Source: a virus. Taken from it: a stretch of DNA of 55,002 nucleotides. Shown here one piece after another: positions 24,145 through 30,075 of the stretch. How positions within the stretch are numbered: position 1 is the first letter of the stretch; each line of letters starts with the position of its first letter. The notes under the pieces are model-generated. The model saw only the letters and a program-made list of their open reading frames with translations. It was not told the DNA's origin and ran no database searches. The stretch lies in IMG/VR virus record IMGVR_UViG_3300037245_001061, positions 1 through 55,002 of that record; one strand, written 5' to 3'. The translations under genes and the position numbers were made by a program.

Positions 24145-25893
24145 CTATACTGAGCCTATTACTAGGCTAGCGTCCGAGACAGTTATATTATCGCTAGTAC
24201 CATCCCCAGCAATCTTTAGCTGGACGGTATCCCCCTTAACCATCGTACCCACTTCCAGTAGGACAGGTATGGATATCTTATCTGTCTTCACTTCCACCGG
24301 ATGGTAGTGTGCAGTAGCAAAGGTAGGCACTTCATCGTTAATAGCGTAAGTGAACCTATAGGCTGCAGTAGCCCCGCCCTTGAACACTGTAAGAGACCCA
24401 GATATAACCATCTTAATGGGCTCAAGCCCTGTGTACTCCCAAGTACCGTCCTCTACTACCTTAAACCTCTCTATGGTTCCCTGCTGTGTTATTCCGCTGA
24501 AGTCTATGTCTGTGTAGCCGCCGTCAGATACAGAAGTAGTGACTGCATTAGCATTAGAGATCCCCCCAGCTGTGTACAGGCTAGACTGAATACCGGGACT
24601 ATTATTAACCAACACCCTAGGGTCTGTCTGGTCTATTCCAGATGTATCCCATGTACCCGTATGTGTTGATGTAAAGGGTAAGCTCACTTGGAAGCTATTT
24701 GTCTGCTGGTTGAATACTGTACGTCCACCATCGTAATCTGTGGCTGCGTCAGTGTCCAACATTACAGTGTCGCCGTTTACTAGGGCGGTTGATGTCTCTG
24801 TCATAACTACAGAATCTACCGTGAAGTTAGCACTCTCATCCGAGCCATATTCAATGAACAAGGCCTCAAAATAGGAGGTGCCGTCAGTGTCAGTAATGCA
24901 GAGGGTGCCATTGTAATTGTCATTAGTAGTGAACCCAGTAGCGACCACCTCTTGGTCTACGTACAGCGTAGGGCCAGTAAATGTGTACCTAGCAAGGCCA
25001 GGAGACACTGGGGAGTCAATAACACTGACTGCAGTTGAGCCAGTAGAGTCATCTGCTACTGCAGTGAAAACACCCTGAGCCCCGTTAACATCAAAGGCAA
25101 ACCCAGATATCAAGCTGGTCTGTGCCATGTTGAACCTAGACTGTGGGTTCATAGCAGGGTCTATGTGAAATAAGGATGCTGCCGAGTCAGCTTGGAATTT
25201 TATACCGGAGGCTGTGTACGCTGCTATCCTATTACCGGAGAGGGTTACTAGAGGGCCTACTACAGACTCATCAAGAACTTTGAGGTTAAGGACTTCTACG
25301 TCAGCGTTGACAACATCAAACCCCGTACCTATGCCCCTTAGAGAGCAGAACCGGAAGGTTACCCTACCGTTCTTGTTTATAGTTCCTAGGTCACCCCACC
25401 CCAACATAGAGAGAAATTCAAAGGAGAAGTAACCAGTGCCAGTAGTGTCAGCTAGTGTAGCAGAGTTGGTGGAGACTAGGTTTATGTTAAGTAGCTCCAT
25501 CGACCCTTCTCCAGAGTAGAATGTGCCCACCCCGGTGTACACGTACTGTGGTGTTGGTGCCACCCCTGCAAACCTCACAGATGCGCCCGCGTCAATCGAG
25601 AACTCAGTTAGGCCCACGTAGGAGACGTTGAACATGAATGTGGTCGGCGTAGTCACAGTAATGACATTCGCTACGGCTAGATCCTCTATATCAGATGCAG
25701 AGTTTACTACGACTACAGTGCTGGGGGCCTTGTATACAGTGTACGTGCCATCAGTAATATTACTAGCATCGTCGATAGAGTAGGGGCTGTCTAGGATATT
25801 ACCACTTGCGCTTCCCATCGGGAGGCTGCCCTCTGATATGGAGAACACCATACCTCCTCCATCGCCACCTGAGTTGGGGGGTCTTATAGTCAT
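24145..25893 (-). CDS. Large beta-rich fibre/spike-like protein
   Basis: 582 residues from ATG 25893, preferred because AAGGAA stands six bases upstream; an upstream ATG would add 11 residues. The sequence is Thr/Ser/Val/Asn-rich with short repeated strand runs ('DASNITDGTYTVYKAPSTVVVVNSASDIEDL...', 'GKVTFRFCSLRGIG'-like). This suggests a right-handed beta-helix followed by a C-terminal sandwich ('GTWEYTGLEPIKMVISGSLTVFKGGATAAYRFTYAIND'). That domain resembles the head-fibre knobs of other phages. Probably a virion surface or fibre protein; enzymatic residues are not evident. Confidence 0.6.
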   Translation of the reverse strand: MTIRPPNSGGDGGGMVFSISEGSLPMGSASGNILDSPYSIDDASNITDGTYTVYKAPSTVVVVNSASDIEDLAVANVITVTTPTTFMFNVSYVGLTEFSIDAGASVRFAGVAPTPQYVYTGVGTFYSGEGSMELLNINLVSTNSATLADTTGTGYFSFEFLSMLGWGDLGTINKNGRVTFRFCSLRGIGTGFDVVNADVEVLNLKVLDESVVGPLVTLSGNRIAAYTASGIKFQADSAASLFHIDPAMNPQSRFNMAQTSLISGFAFDVNGAQGVFTAVADDSTGSTAVSVIDSPVSPGLARYTFTGPTLYVDQEVVATGFTTNDNYNGTLCITDTDGTSYFEALFIEYGSDESANFTVDSVVMTETSTALVNGDTVMLDTDAATDYDGGRTVFNQQTNSFQVSLPFTSTHTGTWDTSGIDQTDPRVLVNNSPGIQSSLYTAGGISNANAVTTSVSDGGYTDIDFSGITQQGTIERFKVVEDGTWEYTGLEPIKMVISGSLTVFKGGATAAYRFTYAINDEVPTFATAHYHPVEVKTDKISIPVLLEVGTMVKGDTVQLKIAGDGTSDNITVSDASLVIGSV

Positions 25894-25997
25894 CTCAATT
25901 CCTTTTGTCATGCTCATTAACCACACCTAGGCACCCCCCAGAGCCTCTGTGTAGTATGTATCCTGTATAGCTTCTCTTCCTGAGAGGCTAATTAATC

Positions 25998-26288
25998 TTA
26001 TGTGTTGTCTTGTACGCTAACAGGCATATCAACGTAGCCTATAGTCATTGCCCAGACTTCGCTCTCCCCTGCAGGAATAGATTTGATTGCTGTATTAGCG
26101 GGTAGAACCATCATTAGCTCGCCCCCTGTGTCGCCATCTGATGGCTGGGCTGCAGCTATCTGTAGCCTAACAGGAGATGTGCCCTTGTTAGTTACGAGCA
26201 CCGCTGTGCCCGCCGCCACTCCTGATAAGCTATTTAGGCTCACGTAAACATTAGGTGTTACGGCTACGTCTGGGATTGTATCTGCCAT
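25998..26288 (-). CDS. Small beta protein at the start of the late operon
   Basis: 96 residues. 'TPNVYVSLNSLSGVAAGTAVLVTNKGTSPVRLQIAAAQPSDGDTGGELMMVLPANTAIKSIPAGESEVWAMT' is a compact beta-sandwich of the kind that decorates virions. It lies eight bases after the 87-residue gene. No specific family recognised. Confidence 0.55.
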   Translation of the reverse strand: MADTIPDVAVTPNVYVSLNSLSGVAAGTAVLVTNKGTSPVRLQIAAAQPSDGDTGGELMMVLPANTAIKSIPAGESEVWAMTIGYVDMPVSVQDNT

Positions 26289-26296
26289 AATGGCTC

Positions 26297-26560
26297 CTAG
26301 ATGGCTGCACTTACAGTGGTACTGTCCGCTGTGGCAGTTAGTGTGAAGTTAAAGTCTGTGCCGAATGTAAAGGTCTTACTGGATGAGGTGGCATCACCAC
26401 CGGGCTTTGCTGACAGCCTTACTATAGGCTCACCAGTAGCTGTCTCAGTAACCTGTACGGAACCAGATAGGCATGTGACGATGAATGTATCATCCAATGA
26501 TGTAAGATCAACTGTAGTATCAATAGCTGCACTTGTCAGTACAATAGAGGCGGTAGCCAT
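26297..26560 (-). CDS. Small beta protein, first gene of the late operon
   Basis: 87 residues, Thr-rich, strand-only ('IVLTSAAIDTTVDLTSLDDTFIVTCLSGSVQVTETATGEPIVRLSAKPGGDATSSSKTFTFG'). It looks like a paralogue-style partner of the next gene. It is the first gene after the promoter-bearing region at 26.6-26.8 kb. Confidence 0.5.
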   Translation of the reverse strand: MATASIVLTSAAIDTTVDLTSLDDTFIVTCLSGSVQVTETATGEPIVRLSAKPGGDATSSSKTFTFGTDFNFTLTATADSTTVSAAI

Positions 26561-26798
26561 ATCAGATCCTTTGAGGGTGGCCCTCAGGGGGCCTTGTAGG
26601 GAACCTCTGCCACGTCATCGGGCTAGAGGCTATTTAGAAGTGTAGCCTCGATCAGGGTACTCAGAAGAGCAGATGATCGAGGGCTATCGGTAAATTGGCG
26701 GGGTGCTTAAGTGGATTAAACATATATCTTCCCCTTGACAACCATTAAGGGGGGTATAGAGCCTAAATGTCAAGCTTTATTTTCATAAATGTTAATAT
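26561..26798. other. Control region between late operon and accessory genes
   Basis: 238 bases with no credible gene. It contains a 7-bp hairpin (GAGGCTA/TAGCCTC at about 26629-26653), GC-rich inverted repeats next to the first late gene, and two TTGACA boxes in inverted orientation at 26735-26740 (plus) and 26768-26773 (minus). The A/T-rich part lies at 26760-26800. Confidence 0.6.
26744..26773 (-). promoter_or_regulatory. Late-operon promoter candidate (TTGACA-18-CTTAAT)
   Basis: Minus-strand TTGACA (26773-26768) is followed after 18 bases by CTTAAT. The spacer begins TTTA-G-G and ends in a TA-x-CCCC tract. The same arrangement occurs upstream of the replication gene at 29937. It is about 180 bases upstream of the first late gene. 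Confidence 0.55.
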
Positions 26799-27098
26799 TT
26801 AATAGTTTCTATGGTAATCATTATCCAATAGGTTAAATATTGACCTACTACGAGGCTCTAGTGGGGGGATTGTATTATGGCAGTCACCAAAGGTATTATA
26901 GTTATTCTGTTCCAAGTGGGAGTTATCAGGGTCAGCTATGGGGGCTGTCTCATCCCCACAGGGCTTCACCATCAGCCCATCCAACTCCCCCTCGCCATGC
27001 TCCCCTGATGTATTGAGGAACCCGTAGAACTCTCTCCTCTGGATATACTCATCTAGGGAGTTGCTATCATCTATCAAATGCTGTGTTATTGATGTCAT
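26799..27098 (-). CDS. Accessory protein with EYxxRR[DE]FYG motif
   Basis: 99 residues. 'LIDDSNSLDEYIQRREFYGFLN' aligns with 'LILEGMTTIEYLVRRDFYGRLG' of the plus-strand gene at 29305-29673, and both end with a short '[SI]FNLLDND / LFTLCND' tail. The two are therefore diverged paralogues facing away from each other across the accessory region. Function unknown. Confidence 0.6.
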   Translation of the reverse strand: MTSITQHLIDDSNSLDEYIQRREFYGFLNTSGEHGEGELDGLMVKPCGDETAPIADPDNSHLEQNNYNTFGDCHNTIPPLEPRSRSIFNLLDNDYHRNY

Positions 27099-27225
27099 AC
27101 CTTACCTCTATATCTATGGATGCCCTCAGGCTTACGAGAGCCTACCTTAGAGCGATTTAATACGGTTACCTACCCTACCCCACAGGGTACCCCCTTGAAT
27201 TGCTCTACGGGGAGTATATGGGCTC

Positions 27226-27495
27226 CTATGGGGTGTAGTGGTCTCCCTCGTAGAGGGCAAGGACATCTTCCCCCACAATGATCTCCAGTGTACTGAAACT
27301 TGTAGGCCCAAAGCTCTCGTAGGTTACCATCGTTAAAAGACTTGATGCCCATGTGGGGTATGGGTCTTCATAATACTTTGATGGGACTGGGGTTATGATG
27401 TAGTCAGCCCCCACAGCCTTTAGCTTGTCTGTTATAATCTGTAGGCACCCGCTCAGTAGTAGCCTAATATACTCTTGGTTCTTATCATCTCCCAT
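27226..27495 (-). CDS. Cassette-like accessory protein, unknown
   Basis: 89 residues from ATG 27495 (GAGG eight bases upstream); an ATG at 27522 would extend it by nine residues into the attC-like R' box. 'NQEYIRLLLSGCLQIITDKLKAVGADYIITPVPSKYYEDPYPTW' is not recognised. It is preceded by a complete attC-like element, so it looks like an integron-type cassette gene on the minus strand. Confidence 0.55.
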   Translation of the reverse strand: MGDDKNQEYIRLLLSGCLQIITDKLKAVGADYIITPVPSKYYEDPYPTWASSLLTMVTYESFGPTSFSTLEIIVGEDVLALYEGDHYTP

Positions 27496-27513
27496 CTCAA
27501 TATCCTCTGCACT

Positions 27514-27567
27514 AGTTAACATCCATACCGGGAGTGTTCTCGTGGCGTCCCGATCTTCCTGTTATGT
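27514..27567 (-). repeat. attC-like site, minus array
   Basis: On the minus strand ACATAAC (27567-27561) is the R''-like box overlapping the stop of the upstream gene. GTTAACT (27520-27514) is the R'-like box before the next gene. Between them GATCGGGA and TCCCGGTAT can pair imperfectly. Length 54. R' is identical to that of the first plus-array site. Confidence 0.6.
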
Positions 27568-27789
27568 GTCTTGCTTCTCACAAGACTTATCTAATAACTC
27601 TTTAACAAAGAATGTTATTTCCGGGCTATCAATATCCATCTTTAAATATCCGTCTCGGGTGTAGTCTTCTAGCTCTAATGTATCTGGATAGCACTTCCCG
27701 CTGCACCCACAGAATCGCTCTGTAAACCTCACCTTCTCTGTTTCACCATCTTCATCGGTGTGCAGGTAGTTGGTTATCTGTTCCCTCAT
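27562..27789 (-). CDS. Cassette-like accessory protein with CxCSGKC cluster
   Basis: 75 residues from ATG 27789, which follows GGAG by eight bases and sits in the R'-like box; further in-frame starts at 27804 and 27828 (GTG) would read through attC-like sequence, giving TNQMERLVMR, closely matching the TNQFERLVMR of the gene at 32798. The body has 'ERFCGCSGKCYPDTLEL', a Cys cluster that could bind zinc. Function unknown. Confidence 0.5.
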   Translation of the reverse strand: MREQITNYLHTDEDGETEKVRFTERFCGCSGKCYPDTLELEDYTRDGYLKMDIDSPEITFFVKELLDKSCEKQDT

Positions 27790-27852
27790 AACAAGTCGCT
27801 CCATTTGATTCGTTCGTGCCTCACTCACTCACTAATGAGCTTGGGGTCAACT
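27786..27852 (-). repeat. Degenerate attC-like site, minus array
   Basis: AGTTGAC (27852-27846) stands where an R'' box is expected, directly after the stop of the upstream gene. GTTATGA (27792-27786) is the R'-like box. The right part closely matches the right part of the plus-array site at 32766-32828 (ACGAATCAA-x-x-x-GA/G-x-CGACTTGTTATG). Length 67; the R'' box is altered (GAC for AAC). Confidence 0.5.
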
Positions 27853-27853
27853 G

Positions 27854-28156
27854 TCACATCAACCCACGTAATGATCTCTGTGGGTTAGGTAATAAAGCAG
27901 CGCACTTGTCTCGTAGCGCAATCCAATTACCTAGCTTTTTCCTAGCAGGGTAAGTTGTCCTAAGTAAGCACATCATTGATAGCTCATTCAGGTTATCAAG
28001 ACTCACACTGTCTAGCAGGTAGTCAACGCTTTTGTAGTCACCCTCGCAAAACGCCTCACCTACGGCAGCTATAAGTGGGTATATCTCATGCGCTTCAGTT
28101 ACTTCACTAAAGTCAACACACAACAGATCGTTCAATTCTGACTTCATACGCCCCAC
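27854..28156 (-). CDS. Accessory protein, unknown, helical
   Basis: 100 residues ('ELNDLLCVDFSEVTEAHEIYPLIAAVGEAFCEGDYKSVDYLLDSVSLDNLNELSMMCLLRTTYPARKKLGNW'), a helical-repeat-like fold with 'ALRDKCAALL' at the end. This pattern recurs in small phage genes but has no known function. Between degenerate attC-like spacers. Confidence 0.5.
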   Translation of the reverse strand: MGRMKSELNDLLCVDFSEVTEAHEIYPLIAAVGEAFCEGDYKSVDYLLDSVSLDNLNELSMMCLLRTTYPARKKLGNWIALRDKCAALLPNPQRSLRGLM

Positions 28157-28180
28157 TCCTTCAGCAAATCAACTTGTGGG

Positions 28181-28381
28181 TCAGTTCCCAAGAAGCAAGT
28201 ATTTATCGGTAGTCATGTCGTCCCTCTTGTATTGCACCCAACCATCCGGCCTAGCCTTGCAAAGCTCTACTACCTTCATATCTTCAGCAGTCAGTAGGCA
28301 TTGTTCGCTGTACATTACATAGGCAACCAACATTTCTTGGTCTTGCTCCTTTAAGTGTTCTCTCAATTCTTTTACTTTCAT
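28181..28381 (-). CDS. Accessory protein beginning MKVKELREHLKEQD
   Basis: 66 residues. The opening MKVKELREHLKEQDQEMLVAY is the 'leader helix plus strand' seen in many small phage proteins, and 'VVELCKARPDGWVQYKRDDMTTDKYLLLGN' completes it. Its first 43 coding-strand bases are repeated with one mismatch at the start of the Lar-like gene at 28854-29075. Function unknown. Confidence 0.55.
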   Translation of the reverse strand: MKVKELREHLKEQDQEMLVAYVMYSEQCLLTAEDMKVVELCKARPDGWVQYKRDDMTTDKYLLLGN

Positions 28382-28383
28382 AA
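28341..28383 (-). repeat. 43-bp duplication, copy 1 (start of MKVKELRE gene)
   Basis: Identical with one mismatch to 29035-29077. It covers the start codon and the first 13-14 codons of two different genes, so one N-terminus was copied onto another reading frame. Confidence 0.85.
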
Positions 28384-28409
28384 GTCTCTCCTCTCAAGTT
28401 AGCTTGTGG

Positions 28410-28844
28410 TTATCTTTCCAAGTCCACGAACTCCACTCCTGTACCATCTATAGGCTTGAAGTATTTGTACACCTCTAAGAATCCTTCTTTGTCCTTTACC
28501 CTACCTGACAAATAAATATTAAACCTTGTCTCACCAACGTAGGTTATTTTGTCACAGAAATACGCATTCCAAGTCTCTATCACTTCCTTGCAGGTCTTTA
28601 TTGTTCCTAAATGCTTTCCTAAAATCCTGGCAGATAGTACTCTTAGCAAGCCTAGATACTTTTCCTCAACTGCCATATCAGAGATCAGAGGAAGTATTCC
28701 GGGGTGCTCTTCCCTGATGTACCGCTCGATAGACCCCTCTGGTTTAGATGGTAGTAGTAGGTACGATGTCCTCCCCTCCTTAAAATCTCTTATGCAAGAC
28801 TCTATCACCTCTATAAAATCACTGTCCATCTCAATATACTCCAT
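28410..28844 (-). CDS. Accessory protein, unknown
   Basis: 144 residues. 'FIEVIESCIRDFKEGRTSYLLLPSKPEGSIERYIREEHPGILPLIS' and 'CKEVIETWNAYFCDKITYVGETRFNIYLSGRVKDKEGFLEVYKYFKP' suggest an alpha/beta domain. A start at 28829 (ATG after GGAG) is as likely as 28844. The stop is followed by AGATAACCACAAGC, an attC-like half. Function unknown. Confidence 0.5.
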   Translation of the reverse strand: MEYIEMDSDFIEVIESCIRDFKEGRTSYLLLPSKPEGSIERYIREEHPGILPLISDMAVEEKYLGLLRVLSARILGKHLGTIKTCKEVIETWNAYFCDKITYVGETRFNIYLSGRVKDKEGFLEVYKYFKPIDGTGVEFVDLER

Positions 28845-28853
28845 AGTTAATAG

Positions 28854-29075
28854 TTATAAACCTATTCCGTTCCACGCATCAGTAGCGCCTTGCAACGTGT
28901 CTTTAATTGGCCCACAACAAACGCAATCAGGGCAAACCCAGTAATAAATAGGCTCTTCACAGTCGCTCATATCTGGCGGTGGGGTTGTGTCATTAACATT
29001 CCTGCTTTTACAGAAACGGCACGCATCTAGCTTATCTTGCTCCTTTAAGCGTTCTCTCAATTCTTTTACTTTCAT
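28854..29075 (-). CDS. Lar-like zinc-ribbon protein
   Basis: 73 residues from ATG 29075 (GGAGG upstream). After a borrowed N-terminal helix (MKVKELRERLKEQD) it has 'ACRFCKSRNV....YYWVCPDCVCCGP..... ATDAWNGIG': two CxxC knuckles and the closing A-T-D-A-W-N typical of the Lar family, whose founding Rac prophage member alleviates restriction. The open frame continues upstream through the antisense strand of tRNA-Arg, but that part is spurious. Anti-restriction function is possible but unproven. Confidence 0.6.
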   Translation of the reverse strand: MKVKELRERLKEQDKLDACRFCKSRNVNDTTPPPDMSDCEEPIYYWVCPDCVCCGPIKDTLQGATDAWNGIGL

Positions 29076-29077
29076 AA
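29035..29077 (-). repeat. 43-bp duplication, copy 2 (start of Lar-like gene)
   Basis: Partner of 28341-28383, one mismatch. Outside this block the two genes share nothing visible. Confidence 0.85.
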
Positions 29078-29095
29078 TTCCTCCATAGTTAATAG

Positions 29096-29123
29096 TTGAC
29101 ATCCCCATCCATTGTGTTAATAT
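29096..29123 (+). promoter_or_regulatory. Sigma70-like promoter before tRNA-Arg
   Basis: TTGACA (29096-29101), 16 bases, TAATAT (29118-29123). It starts about 40 bases upstream of tRNA-Arg and points rightward toward it and the 29305 gene. Confidence 0.65.
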
Positions 29124-29162
29124 GAGTACCAAGTTGAGGAGTATTCCTCCTCCCAAGTTAAT

Positions 29163-29239
29163 GCCCTTGTAGCTCAGCTGGATAGAGCATCCCCCTCCTA
29201 AGGGGAAGGTCAGTGGTTCGAATCCACTCAAGGGTGCCA
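29163..29239 (+). tRNA. tRNA-Arg (anticodon CCT)
   Basis: Acceptor GCCCTTG/CAAGGGT with encoded GCCA end. D arm AGCTCAGCTGGATAGAGC. The anticodon stem TCCCC/GGGGA encloses CTCCTAA, anticodon CCT. The T loop is TTCGAAT. 77 nt. AGG codons are very frequent in the phage genes here, so a tRNA reading AGG suits the phage's own codon use. It lies antisense to the leader of the leftward transcript starting at 29266. Confidence 0.95.
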
Positions 29240-29265
29240 ATTAAAGTAGTGTACCTCTAAAAGAG

Positions 29266-29294
29266 ATACTAGTAGTATATTAACCAAATGTCAA
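29266..29294 (-). promoter_or_regulatory. Sigma70-like promoter for the leftward accessory genes
   Basis: On the minus strand TTGACA (29294-29289), 17 bases, TAGTAT (29271-29266). Transcription would cross tRNA-Arg in antisense and enter the Lar-like gene and the minus cassette genes. Confidence 0.65.
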
Positions 29295-29304
29295 GGGGGT
29301 ATTT

Positions 29305-29673
29305 ATGGACTTAAGTGAGGTAGGTGAGGAGTTAGGGGAAAAGGTGGTATTTGATGGTAATATCGATCATGTATACCAAGAGTTGATCCTAGAGGGTATG
29401 ACTACCATAGAGTACTTGGTAAGACGAGACTTCTATGGTAGACTAGGTAACTATACTAGAGCCTCTAGGGGTATCAGTGTAGATAACTATGGTGATATCA
29501 CTATATGTGATAAGGATGATGGTGTGATAAGTGAGCACTCTAGTGAGACTGGTAAGGGGTGTGCATCTGGCAATGGCCAGTATAGCCATGGCACTGGGAT
29601 AGAGTTTGAAGACTATCTAATGGAATTAGAGGAGCCTACTGAGGGGAGTCTATTTACTCTATGTAATGATTGA
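29305..29673 (+). CDS. Accessory protein with EYxxRR[DE]FYG motif
   Basis: 122 residues, strongly acidic. 'TTIEYLVRRDFYGRLGN' matches the gene at 26799-27098. The rest is Gly/Asp/Ser-rich. AGGGGGT upstream serves as ribosome site. Unknown function; the conserved motif suggests a small family of this phage group. Confidence 0.6.
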   Translation: MDLSEVGEELGEKVVFDGNIDHVYQELILEGMTTIEYLVRRDFYGRLGNYTRASRGISVDNYGDITICDKDDGVISEHSSETGKGCASGNGQYSHGTGIEFEDYLMELEEPTEGSLFTLCND

Positions 29674-30075
29674 CATAGACTACTATGTATACTAGTATCT
29701 CTTATATGGAGGGGGGAGTTATATACACTCTAATAGATTATTAAGATCCTTGAGGAGTAGCCCTAGGGGGTTAACATATAAGAGAGAAGGGGTAAGAACC
29801 ATTAAGTATTACCTTGGGGTTTCCTTTAGCTTGTGATATATGGCTACAGCCCAATGGATACGGGGGCTTTGGTAGTATTGCTATTAGAAAAGCTCACTAG
29901 TAATTTAGAACATTATAAGATTTATTGAAATAGTACTTGACTTTTAAGTGGTTTACACCCCTTAATAGTGTGTAGCTAGGGAGGATACCTACTAGTGTTG
30001 ATTACTACAAACAGGTAGTAGTATCGCTCACACCAACAAAGACAGGGGTTATAAGAGGAATGGGGTTATTATTAG
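29674..30075 (+). other. Intergenic region before the replication gene
   Basis: 402 bases without a credible gene. It is A/T-rich in the middle (29890-29960) and holds the promoter candidate at 29937-29966 and a palindrome-like CTACTAGTGTTGATTACTAC segment near 30000. Its place just before a PolA-like replication gene makes it a candidate for an origin, but no iteron set is visible. Confidence 0.4.
29937..29966 (+). promoter_or_regulatory. Promoter candidate for replication gene and cassette array (TTGACT-18-CTTAAT)
   Basis: TTGACT, spacer TTTAAG...TACACCC of 18 bases, CTTAAT. Same layout, spacer length and -10 as the leftward late promoter at 26744-26773. About 110 bases upstream of the replication gene start. 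Confidence 0.55.

Noticed and set aside
26676-26692. 17-bp match (TGATCGAGGGCTATCGG) to 54429-54445
   Set aside because: One copy lies in coding sequence, neither has other shared context, and a single 17-mer pair is within reach of chance in 55 kb with skewed composition.
29076-29240. Upstream extension of the Lar-like gene beginning MAPLSGFEPLTFPL
   Set aside because: This is the well-known spurious translation of the antisense strand of a tRNA gene; the real start is at 29075.
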